NCBI GenBank assembly: GCA_944387075.1
Contig: CALXDO010000004.1
Span: 1-64,000 of the forward strand
Origin: an uncultured Oscillospiraceae bacterium
Lineage (GTDB): Bacteria; Bacillota; Clostridia; Oscillospirales; Oscillospiraceae
Length of the DNA: 64,000 nucleotides
Direction of reading: 5' to 3'
The notes under the pieces were generated by a model. It saw only the letters and a list, made by a program, of their open reading frames with translations. It had not been told where the DNA came from and made no database searches. Position 1 is the first letter of the stretch. Every line of letters starts with the position of its first letter. The translations under genes and the position numbers were made by a program. This document shows positions 16,400-23,834 of this stretch, piece by piece.

Positions 16400-18721
16400 A
16401 TGACCGGGAAAGAAGGAACTCTGGGCCGGGTTTGGTCGAAGGGACGGCGCGTCATGCCCTTGCGGGCAAGGCTGGGAGAGTGTGCCATTGCGTTTTTGCT
16501 CACGGCGGTTCTCACGGGGGCGGAATTTTTGGATGGACACACCTTCTTTGCCATGTCCCTGGTGGCGGTGTGGGGAGCGGGCTGGGAAGGGGTGTGTTCC
16601 CTGTTGGGGGCGTGCTTGGGCTACCTGTCCTTTCTGGGCTTTGTGGGGGGCCTGCGCTACATCGCCGCTTCCATGATGGTGTATGCGGTGTCCTTAGCCG
16701 TGGGAGAGTTCCGCATCTACCGCAAGAGCTGGTTTATGCCTTTGATGACGGCGTTGCTCAACGGGGCTGTGGGCTTTGTCTACCAGTCTGCGGTGGGGTG
16801 GAATACCAAGCAGGTAGCCGCCTATCTGGCGGAGTTGGTACTCACGGCTGGGACGGTGTACTGCTACCGTCAGGCTATGACGCTGCGGGTTCAGAGCCAC
16901 ACAGGCCCCTGGACACCTGCGCAGATGGCGGGAGTCCTGGTTCTGGGGGGGACGGTGATGATGACGCTGGCCCGGGTGATGCTGGGCGGGGTGATCTCCC
17001 TGGGGCGTGTGCTGTGCGTGCTGGTGGTGATGACTGCGGCCTGGAAAGGCGGGGTGGGTATCGGAGCCGCCACTGGCGTGGTGGCTGGGGTGGCCATGGA
17101 TGCCGCCCAGGGCACGCTGCCCTATGGGACGCTGCTCTATGCCCTGCCCGGCCTGTTGGCGGGAGCCTGGGGAGGCCGTGGACGGCTGGTGTGCGCCCTT
17201 GGGTATGTGGTGGCCGGAGGAGTGGCTGTACTTTGGATGGGGGCCGATCAGAATGTCCAGACGGTGGGCCTGGAGATGGTGGTGGGAGCGGTGCTCTTCC
17301 TGCTCATGCCCGAGGGACTGGTCAACCGAGTGGGGCGTGTGCTGCGCCGGGAGGAGCGAGAGGATGTGGGAAAGCTGGGGCGGGAGCTGGCCGCCCAGCA
17401 GCTGCGCCGTACCGCCACGGCCTTTCGGGCGGTGACGGGAGGGCTGCGGGAGGCCTTCGCCCCGGCTACCCCCAACGATCAGGACACCAGCCGCATCTTT
17501 GACCGAGCAGCTGAGGAAGTATGTGCCCGGTGCCGCCAGCGAGAGCGGTGCTGGCAGCAGGAGTATCAGGCCACCCGCACCGCCCTTTCTGACGCACTGA
17601 TCCCCATGATGGAGCGGGGAGAGGGGATTCGGGAGGATTTTCCCATCCACTTTGCTGGACGATGTTCTCAGTTTGAGGCCTTTTTGGCGGCGGCGAACCG
17701 GGAACTAACCGGCATGCTGGCCCGACGGCGGTATGACAGCCGGGTGCGGGAGAGTCGGGCGGCGGTATGTGCCCAGTATGGGCAGCTGGCTCAGGTGCTG
17801 GACCGGGCCGCAGGACAGTTGGATGAGGAGCCTGCGGTGGATGCTCGGCGTCAGCGGCTCACCGCCCAGCGTATGAAAACTCTGGGCATTCAAGGCTGCT
17901 GTACCGTCTCCCAAGACCACCATGGTCATGTGCACATCCGGGCAGAGGGGCCAGACGTGGAGCGGCTGGTACAGGGGGGCGAGTTGTCCCGCCTGTCCAC
18001 CTTGCTGGGCTGCCCTCTGCGCCAGGAGGCAAGCAAAAAAGGGCAGGTGGTGCTGGTACAGCAGGAGCCTTTGGCGGCGGTAGCTGGACTGGCGGCAGCG
18101 GATCGCAAAGGACAGTCAGTGAGTGGAGACAGTGGGGCCTGGTTCAAAGATGATGCCGGACGGCTGAACTTCCTGCTCTGCGATGGCATGGGCAGCGGTT
18201 TGGCGGCCCGGGAGGACAGCAACTGTGCCTTGGGGCTGTTGGAAAAGTTCCTCCGGGCTGGACTGGAAGTGGAAGCGGCCCTGGCCACCGTGGGGGAGGC
18301 TCTGGCCCTACGGGGAGAGGCCCAGGGTGGGTTTACCACGGTGGATTTGTTCCAGGTGGATCTGTTTTCCGGGCGCAGTGCCGTGTACAAGTTGGGGGCT
18401 GCCCCCACCTACTTCAAGAAAGCGGGGGGCGTGGAACGAGTGGTGGGCCGCTCCATGCCCGCCGGGGTGGTTCCTGGTATGAAGGCGGACACCTTTCCCC
18501 AGCAGTTGGGAGCGGGGGATTGGGTGGTGATGGTCAGTGATGGTGTGGTGAGCCAGCGGGAGGATGGATGGCTGCGCCACCTTTTGGAGGGGTATGAGGG
18601 AACCTCCCCCCAGGAATTGGCGGCCTTAATCTTGGCTGAGAGCGGCCAGCGGGAGGGGGAAGAGGACGACCGCACAGTTATGGTGGTGCGTCTGGAGGTT
18701 CGCTCCCCGGAGGGGGCGTGA
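16400..18721 (+). CDS. spoIIE: Stage II sporulation protein E (SpoIIE serine phosphatase)
   Basis: A 773-aa protein, the family's usual size. The N-terminal 300 residues hold about ten hydrophobic helices; a central cytoplasmic region with CARCRQRERCW follows; the C-terminal PP2C-type phosphatase domain shows LLCDGMGSGLAAREDS, VDLFQVDLFSG and WVVMVSDGVVSQRED, supplying the metal-binding aspartates. In sporulation it dephosphorylates the anti-anti-sigma factor SpoIIAA to release sigma-F at the asymmetric septum. It starts at an ATG 6 nt from GAGGG. Its last 44 nt overlap the 3' end of the opposite-strand MocR gene. Confidence 0.97.
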   Translation: MTGKEGTLGRVWSKGRRVMPLRARLGECAIAFLLTAVLTGAEFLDGHTFFAMSLVAVWGAGWEGVCSLLGACLGYLSFLGFVGGLRYIAASMMVYAVSLAVGEFRIYRKSWFMPLMTALLNGAVGFVYQSAVGWNTKQVAAYLAELVLTAGTVYCYRQAMTLRVQSHTGPWTPAQMAGVLVLGGTVMMTLARVMLGGVISLGRVLCVLVVMTAAWKGGVGIGAATGVVAGVAMDAAQGTLPYGTLLYALPGLLAGAWGGRGRLVCALGYVVAGGVAVLWMGADQNVQTVGLEMVVGAVLFLLMPEGLVNRVGRVLRREEREDVGKLGRELAAQQLRRTATAFRAVTGGLREAFAPATPNDQDTSRIFDRAAEEVCARCRQRERCWQQEYQATRTALSDALIPMMERGEGIREDFPIHFAGRCSQFEAFLAAANRELTGMLARRRYDSRVRESRAAVCAQYGQLAQVLDRAAGQLDEEPAVDARRQRLTAQRMKTLGIQGCCTVSQDHHGHVHIRAEGPDVERLVQGGELSRLSTLLGCPLRQEASKKGQVVLVQQEPLAAVAGLAAADRKGQSVSGDSGAWFKDDAGRLNFLLCDGMGSGLAAREDSNCALGLLEKFLRAGLEVEAALATVGEALALRGEAQGGFTTVDLFQVDLFSGRSAVYKLGAAPTYFKKAGGVERVVGRSMPAGVVPGMKADTFPQQLGAGDWVVMVSDGVVSQREDGWLRHLLEGYEGTSPQELAALILAESGQREGEEDDRTVMVVRLEVRSPEGA

Positions 18722-20099
18722 TGGGAGCCAGAGCCAGACCCAGCAGGGCGGCGCAGTGCTCCAACTGTTGAACTGGTAAACCAGCATAGCCCACCACAAC
18801 AGTGGAGGGAGGTGGGGGAACCTGATGGCAGTAGCGGCTGAGGGGATAGACGCAAATGCCACGTTCGGCGGTCCGCTCCACCATCTCCGGTTCCGTCAGG
18901 TGGGGGGCAGTGAGGAGAAAATGAAGTCCGGCATTCTGCCCGGTGAGGGCCAGATTGCCGCAGGACTCCAGGGCTTGGGTGAAGATGAGACATTTGCGGC
19001 GGTACAGGTTGCCGGAGCGGCGCAAATGGCGGCTATACAGGCCTTGCACCAGAAATTGCCGCAGCGTTTCCTGCTCGAACCGGGACACGGTGCAGGCACT
19101 TTGGGGAAAGACCTGGCGATAACGGGCCAACAGCTGGGGGGGTAAAATCAGGTAGGCCACCCGGATGGCCGGGGCGATGGAGCGGGAGAAAGTACCCAGG
19201 TAGATGACCTTTCCCCCGTGATCCAGGCCCTGCAAGGCGGGGATGGGCCGGGAGGCATAGCGAAATTCGCTGTCGTAGTCGTCCTCCAACAAGTAGCGGT
19301 CTGGGGCTTGCCCCGCCCAGCGCAGCAGGCGGCTGCGCCGCTCCACCGGCATGGTCACCCCCAGGGGGAACTGATGGGAGGGGGTGACATAGGCCAGGGT
19401 GGCGCCCGACTGCTCCAGGGCTTGGGGGTTCATGCCATCCTGATCTACGGGGACCGATACTGGGCGGTGCCCATGGCGCTCCACGGCGGACCAGGCGGTG
19501 GGATAGCCTGGGTCCTCCAGGGCCACAGTACTGCCCAGGGGGAAGAGCTGGAGCAGGAGGGAAAGCAGGTAATCTGCCCCTGCGCCCACCACGATCTGCT
19601 CCGGGGAGCAGCATACCCCCCGGTATTGGGCCAAAAGCCCAGCCAGAGCCACACGCAGAGGCTCATCCCCCTGGGGGTGCCCAGGCTGGAGCAGGCCGGG
19701 ATTTTGATACACCGCGTCCTTGTTGATGCGAGCCCAAGAGGAAAAAGGAAATGCGGTGGTGTCCACCGCCGAAGTGGAGCAATCATACAGCCACTGGGAA
19801 GAAGGGGGGGGAGCCGGCGGCAAGTCGGGCACAGGCTGGGTCTGTACGTCGTGCAGCTGAGCGGCCACATAGCCGCTGCGGGGCAGGCTGCGGACATAGC
19901 CCTCGGCCAAAAGAAGGGAGTAGGCCCCCTCCACGGTGCTCATACTGACCCCCAGCATGGTACACAGCCGCCGCTTGGAGGGCAGTTTTTTCCCCGCGCC
20001 GGGCCGTCCTTGCTGAATTTCTCGGGCCAAGTGCTGATACAGCTGCAAATACAGGGGCTGATCCCCCTGAAAGACCGGCATGTGAATGGGATGTTCCAT
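18678..20099 (-). CDS. MocR/PdxR-type regulator (GntR HTH fused to aminotransferase domain)
   Basis: A 473-aa protein. Residues about 1-70 form a GntR winged helix (LYLQLYQHLAREIQQG, LPSKRRLCTMLGVSMSTVEGAY). The rest is a fold-type I aminotransferase-like domain with EDDYDSEFRY and the PLP-lysine region reading YLGTFSRSIAPAIRV, where the usual SKxLxP lysine position is occupied by Arg. That substitution suggests altered cofactor handling. It is divergent from an ECF-transporter S component, and PdxR relatives control vitamin B6 genes, so it probably regulates that neighbour. The ATG is 5 nt from GGAGG. Its 3' end overlaps spoIIE by 44 nt. Confidence 0.88.
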   Translation of the reverse strand: MEHPIHMPVFQGDQPLYLQLYQHLAREIQQGRPGAGKKLPSKRRLCTMLGVSMSTVEGAYSLLLAEGYVRSLPRSGYVAAQLHDVQTQPVPDLPPAPPPSSQWLYDCSTSAVDTTAFPFSSWARINKDAVYQNPGLLQPGHPQGDEPLRVALAGLLAQYRGVCCSPEQIVVGAGADYLLSLLLQLFPLGSTVALEDPGYPTAWSAVERHGHRPVSVPVDQDGMNPQALEQSGATLAYVTPSHQFPLGVTMPVERRSRLLRWAGQAPDRYLLEDDYDSEFRYASRPIPALQGLDHGGKVIYLGTFSRSIAPAIRVAYLILPPQLLARYRQVFPQSACTVSRFEQETLRQFLVQGLYSRHLRRSGNLYRRKCLIFTQALESCGNLALTGQNAGLHFLLTAPHLTEPEMVERTAERGICVYPLSRYCHQVPPPPSTVVVGYAGLPVQQLEHCAALLGLALAPITPPPGSEPPDAPP

Positions 20100-20128
20100 A
20101 GGTACCTCCAACTGACCCTATAAAAAAT

Positions 20129-20149
20129 ATGAAAACTGGACATTTTCAT
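20129..20149. promoter_or_regulatory. Inverted repeat in MocR / ECF-S divergent region
   Basis: ATGAAAA, 7 nt, TTTTCAT: a perfect 7-bp inverted repeat in the middle of the 117-nt divergent intergenic region. It is a plausible operator for the MocR protein. A TATAAT at 20165-20170 (plus) without a recognisable -35 could be an activator-dependent -10 for the transporter gene. Confidence 0.45.
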
Positions 20150-20216
20150 GATGTCAGATGGGAGTATAATACCACTCAACAACAACGCCGTCAACGATGC
20201 GGCGTGGGAGGAGTGG

Positions 20217-20801
20217 ATGAAGATGCGTCAAGAGCATAAGAAGCTGCTTCGACTGGTGTTTACTGCTTTGCTGGTGGCACTGGTGTTCTGTGGCAGTAAA
20301 ATCGAGATTATTTTACCCCTGAGTGTGGGGGGCAATTCCCGGTTCCACCTGGGAAACATCATGTGTGCCCTGAGTGGGATTTTGCTGGGGCCCTGGTGGG
20401 GCGGACTGGCAGCGGGTCTGGGTTCGGCCCTGTATGACTGCACCAACGTGCTTTACATCACCGAGGCCCCCATTACCTTTGTCACCAAGGGCCTGTATGG
20501 GGTGATCGCCGGCCTGGTATTTGTCCTGGTGTTCCGCCGAAAGGTCACCTATCCGGCCATGGCAGTGTCCACCACCTGCGCGGCGGTCAGTTACATGGTC
20601 ATCTACCTGGTAAAGACCTTCTTTTATAACTCCATGTTCTTGGGGGGGGTGACTGCCAACGCCGCCTGGATTGCCGTGGTGGAAAAGTTGCCTTCGACCC
20701 TGTTTAATGGCGTGGTGGCCATCGTTTTGGCTCCGATGCTGGCGGTAGCCGTGCTGCGCGCCTTGCGCATGGCCCATTTGGATGAGACACTTGAAAAGTG
20801 A
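20217..20801 (+). CDS. ECF transporter S component (substrate-binding membrane subunit)
   Basis: A 194-aa integral membrane protein with about six hydrophobic helices and the S-component pattern (FTALLVALVFCGSKIEIILP; GNIMCALSGILLGPWWGGLAAG; YGVIAGLVFVLVF). It would capture a vitamin and pair with a shared EcfA/A'/T energizing module encoded elsewhere. Divergence from a MocR/PdxR-type regulator suggests a vitamin B6-like substrate (PdxU-like), an inference from context only. The ATG at 20217 is 5 nt from GGAGG; ATG 20223 is also possible. A strong terminator follows directly. Confidence 0.85.
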   Translation: MKMRQEHKKLLRLVFTALLVALVFCGSKIEIILPLSVGGNSRFHLGNIMCALSGILLGPWWGGLAAGLGSALYDCTNVLYITEAPITFVTKGLYGVIAGLVFVLVFRRKVTYPAMAVSTTCAAVSYMVIYLVKTFFYNSMFLGGVTANAAWIAVVEKLPSTLFNGVVAIVLAPMLAVAVLRALRMAHLDETLEK

Positions 20802-20806
20802 AAGAA

Positions 20807-20846
20807 ACACAAAAACGCTGAGGCGAGGGCCTCAGCGTTTTTGTGT
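20807..20846 (+). terminator. Terminator of ECF S-component gene
   Basis: A perfect 18-bp stem (20807-20824 with 20829-20846), 4-nt loop, containing internal A and T runs so it could also act from the other side. Confidence 0.9.
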
Positions 20847-20852
20847 TAGTTT

Positions 20853-20980
20853 GAAAGAGAAAAGAGAGAGGGAGGATGTTCAATTGATTTGCTACTTCTT
20901 CCTGACAAGTGCATCATACCAGAGTGGGGGTAGGCAGTGATGGATAAAATGAGAATCTTTTGTGAAGGAATTATGAATGC
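20853..20980. repeat. Intergenic repeat element, copy 1
   Basis: First of two related ~125-nt non-coding segments. It shares with copy 2 an identical 22-nt purine-rich block (20856-20877), TTCTTCCTGACA (20896-20907), ATCATA five nt later, and a G-rich tail ending near 20940. It directly follows a terminator hairpin. No convincing gene is seen. Confidence 0.7.
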
Positions 20981-21073
20981 TGGGCTGTGGCATGACCGTT
21001 GCAAAGATTCCCGCCATCCAGTAGCTAAATCAATCGAAGTTGCCCATTTTTACAGATGCACCCCTGGAAAATG

Positions 21074-21110
21074 GAAACCCCCTCCGGTTGGGCGACCGGA
21101 GGGGGTTTTC
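21074..21110. terminator. Strong isolated hairpin before repeat copy 2
   Basis: A 15-bp GC-rich stem (21074-21088 with 21095-21110, one bulged T) followed by TTTTC on the plus strand. No annotated plus-strand gene ends here; it may end an unrecognised small RNA from 20980-21070, or act for dacF from the other side (140 nt past its stop). Confidence 0.6.
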
Positions 21111-21112
21111 TA

Positions 21113-21244
21113 GAAAAGAGAAAAGAGAGAGGGAGGATTTTGAAAAAGTCTGATGTGTTTCTTCCTGACACCCTTATCATAGCAAAGAGGGGGCAGGAAG
21201 TGTTGTCTAATTTGAAACGAAATTATGAAAAAATCATGAATGAA
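21113..21244. repeat. Intergenic repeat element, copy 2
   Basis: Second copy of the element at 20853-20980: identical 22-nt block (21117-21138), TTCTTCCTGACA (21159-21170), ATCATA (21176-21181) and the G-rich tail. Like copy 1 it begins right after a hairpin. Its end touches the stop region of the minus-strand carboxypeptidase gene. Confidence 0.7.
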
Positions 21245-21249
21245 AAGGG

Positions 21250-22620
21250 TTAGCGACGACCGCCTCGGTATCCGCCGCGACGCCGGGAGCCGGAGTACTT
21301 GCGGCGGCCCCGCTGGGCAGGACGGATCAAAACCAAGTACAGTACCCCGAGAATCAGAAGAATCACCACCACAACCACCAGCAGCTTGACCCACCACAGG
21401 GCCCAAGTCTCCTGAATCACCTTCATCGCATATTGGAAGTTGGAACGCTGCACATCGTCAGTGGCCACCATATCCAAAGTGCCGTAGGTCACCCCGTTGT
21501 ACACCAGGGACACGCTGCCCACCACCTGGCCTTTGGTGACCGGGGCTTCCAGGCTCTCTGGTAGGTTCATCACCAGTTCTGCCTGGGCGGGATCGTAGTC
21601 GGAGGGAATGGTGGCCTCAATGGAGCCGGAGGGCTGCGCCAGCACATGGCCGGTGTCCCCAGAGAGGGTGACAGGGATTTCCCGAATGACATCGTCCGAG
21701 GTCTCACTGAGCAGGGTGGTGCGCTGGAAATTCTGGAAGGCCCACTCCAGCAGGCGGGAACTTTCGCTGAAGGAGTAGAAGTGCCAGTTTCCGGCGTCAT
21801 CCTGGGCATACTCAGACCCCAACACCACGCAGTAGAAAGTGCGGCCCTGGCTGTCTACGGCGGCAGAGGCCAGGCAGCGGCCTGCCTCCTCCGTGTAGCC
21901 GGTCTTGATGCCAATGGCCTTGGAATAGAGACAGCCGGCCACGTTCCAGTTGCTGATCAGGGCGTTGGTGCTGTGCAGCACACGGGGCTCCGAGACCTTG
22001 TTGGTGGGCTCCAGGGTGTAAGTGGGGGTGGAGACGATGGTGCGGAAAATGTCGTACTGCATGGCAGCCGCGGCCATGAGATAGATGTCATAGGCGGTGG
22101 TGTAGTGATTGGGGTCATGGAGACCGTGTGGATTTGTAAAGTGGGTGCCGGTCATGCCCAGCTCAGCGGCGGTCTGATTCATACGCTCCACAAATTCCGC
22201 CTGGGTGTCGCATAGGGACTCGGCCAGAATGTTACAGGCTTCGTTGCCCGACGGAACCAGATCACAGTAGAGCAGCTGCTCTATGGTGAGCACTTCCCCC
22301 TCTACGATACCGGCGGTGGAACTGCCTTCGGGGAGAGTGACGGCCTCCTTGGAAGCGGTAACCTGGGTGTCCAGGGACAATTCTTTGGCATCAATGGCCC
22401 GGAGAATTACTAGGGTGGTCATGATTTTGGTCACCGAAGCGGGATAACGCTTTTCGTGGGCGTTATAATCATAGAGCACCTCGTTGTTGTCTCCATCCAC
22501 CACAATGGCAGCGGTACAGTGAGGCTTCGGGTCGTCCAGTGCAAAAGCGGGGATGCTTAAAGAAATCGCCACAACCAGGGCGGTGGCCAATGCCAGTCCA
22601 CGGCGTAAGTATTTTTTCAT
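21250..22620 (-). CDS. D-alanyl-D-alanine carboxypeptidase (PBP5/DacF type)
   Basis: A 456-aa exported penicillin-binding protein trimming stem pentapeptides of peptidoglycan. Signal peptide at residues 1-28; peptidase S11 domain with SVTK (SxxK nucleophile), SGNEACN (SxN motif) and IKTGYTEEAG (KTG); PBP5 C-terminal beta domain at about 300-390. Unlike the amphipathic anchor of PBP5 it ends in a true transmembrane helix (VKLLVVVVVILLILGVLYLV) and an Arg/Gly-rich cytoplasmic tail (YSGSRRRGGYRGGRR). The ATG is 6 nt from AGGAG. May be vegetative or a DacF-like sporulation enzyme; context does not decide. Confidence 0.93.
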   Translation of the reverse strand: MKKYLRRGLALATALVVAISLSIPAFALDDPKPHCTAAIVVDGDNNEVLYDYNAHEKRYPASVTKIMTTLVILRAIDAKELSLDTQVTASKEAVTLPEGSSTAGIVEGEVLTIEQLLYCDLVPSGNEACNILAESLCDTQAEFVERMNQTAAELGMTGTHFTNPHGLHDPNHYTTAYDIYLMAAAAMQYDIFRTIVSTPTYTLEPTNKVSEPRVLHSTNALISNWNVAGCLYSKAIGIKTGYTEEAGRCLASAAVDSQGRTFYCVVLGSEYAQDDAGNWHFYSFSESSRLLEWAFQNFQRTTLLSETSDDVIREIPVTLSGDTGHVLAQPSGSIEATIPSDYDPAQAELVMNLPESLEAPVTKGQVVGSVSLVYNGVTYGTLDMVATDDVQRSNFQYAMKVIQETWALWWVKLLVVVVVILLILGVLYLVLIRPAQRGRRKYSGSRRRGGYRGGRR

Positions 22621-22703
22621 ATGCTTCTCCTGTAAATTATGTTATAATGTGAAAATGTAAAAGTGTGAAAGTGGGCACACAGGGACAACCCCTGATTGCA
22701 CAT

Positions 22704-22740
22704 TTATAGTTACTATAACAGAGTTGAGAAAAAAACGCAA
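22704..22740 (-). promoter_or_regulatory. Candidate promoter of the carboxypeptidase gene with palindrome
   Basis: TTGCGT, 17 nt, TATAGT on the minus strand (22712-22740). The -10 lies within the inverted repeat TTATAGT-T-ACTATAA (22704-22718), in the 152-nt divergent region shared with the ComEA-like gene. Confidence 0.45.
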
Positions 22741-22772
22741 CTAAGCAGCGAGGAAAAAGGGGTGCTGGAAAT

Positions 22773-23114
22773 ATGTGGCGTAGAGGCAGAGTGCTGGGAG
22801 CAGTGCTGTGCGGGATGATTCTGGCCATGAGTGCAGTCTGGCTGGTGCGCCAGGGAAGTTTTGACACCTTAGAGCTGCGCCCGGGACCTCAGTCGGGGGT
22901 GGAATTTTCCGTTGTGGACCGGGGCAAGGTGAACATCAACCTGGCCACCCGGGAGCAGTTGGAGACGCTGCCCGGCATTGGGCCGGAACTGGCTGGGTCC
23001 ATTGTGCGCTATCGGGAGACTCATGGGCCGTTTGAATACGCCGAGCACCTCATCGAAGTGCCGGGGATCAACAAGACCATGATGGAAACGCTGCTGGAAC
23101 GGATTGCAGTTTAG
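22773..23114 (+). CDS. ComEA-like helix-hairpin-helix protein
   Basis: A 113-aa protein with one N-terminal transmembrane helix (residues about 7-25) and a C-terminal tandem HhH domain: VNINLATREQLETLPGIGPE and YAEHLIEVPGINKTMMETLL. This is the DNA-binding part of ComEA, the extracellular DNA receptor of competence, but the SLBB-like domain of full ComEA is missing and no comEC is in the window. Hence ComEA-like, function unproven. The ribosome-binding site is weak. Confidence 0.8.
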   Translation: MWRRGRVLGAVLCGMILAMSAVWLVRQGSFDTLELRPGPQSGVEFSVVDRGKVNINLATREQLETLPGIGPELAGSIVRYRETHGPFEYAEHLIEVPGINKTMMETLLERIAV

Positions 23115-23138
23115 GTATCATACAGGGAGGAATGACAA

Positions 23139-23834
23139 ATGCCCAATATCCTTGTGGTGGACGATGAGCGTCTGCTGGTAAAGGGAATCAAATTTAACTT
23201 GGAAAACGAAGGCTACCAGGTGGAGACGGGGAGTGACGGGGAGGAGGCGGTGGAACTGGCCCGCACAGGCCGCTTTGACCTGATTATCCTAGACCTGATG
23301 ATGCCCAAAATTGACGGGCTTCATGCGTGCATGAAAATCCGGGAGTTCTCCAATGTCCCCATCATCATGCTCACAGCCAAGGGGGAGGATGCAGACAAAA
23401 TTATGGGCTTTGAGTGTGGCGCGGATGACTACATCACCAAGCCTTTTAATATTTTGGAGGTGAAGGCCCGGATTCGGGCCTTACTGCGCCGTGCAGGAAC
23501 GGCTTCTCAGCAAAAAAAGGTGGGAAATAGCCTGGTGCACGGGGCCATCACCCTGGACTTGGATCAGCGGGTGGCGCGCCGGGATGGACAGGTTGTGGAT
23601 CTGACGGCGAAGGAATTTGATTTGATGGAGTTGCTCATGCGCAATCCGGGGCGGGTGTACAGCCGGGAAAACCTGCTCAATGTGGTGTGGGGATACGAGT
23701 ATGTGGGAGAATTTCGCACGGTGGATGTGCATGTTCGCCGTTTGCGGGAGAAGCTGGAGCCAGACCCTGCCAACCCCACCTATATTCTCACCAAGTGGGG
23801 GGTAGGGTACTACCTGAGCAGTGAATGCCCATGA
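23139..23834 (+). CDS. OmpR/PhoB-family response regulator
   Basis: 231 aa. Receiver domain: acidic pair VVDDE, phosphoacceptor in LDLMMPKIDG (about Asp52), conserved Thr in MLTAKGEDADK and Lys in YITKPF. The C-terminal winged helix has LTAKEFDLMELL, RTVDVHVRRLREKLE and TKWGVGYYL. It is preceded by GGGAGG and its stop overlaps the start of the partner kinase gene, so the pair is translationally coupled. Confidence 0.95.
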   Translation: MPNILVVDDERLLVKGIKFNLENEGYQVETGSDGEEAVELARTGRFDLIILDLMMPKIDGLHACMKIREFSNVPIIMLTAKGEDADKIMGFECGADDYITKPFNILEVKARIRALLRRAGTASQQKKVGNSLVHGAITLDLDQRVARRDGQVVDLTAKEFDLMELLMRNPGRVYSRENLLNVVWGYEYVGEFRTVDVHVRRLREKLEPDPANPTYILTKWGVGYYLSSECP

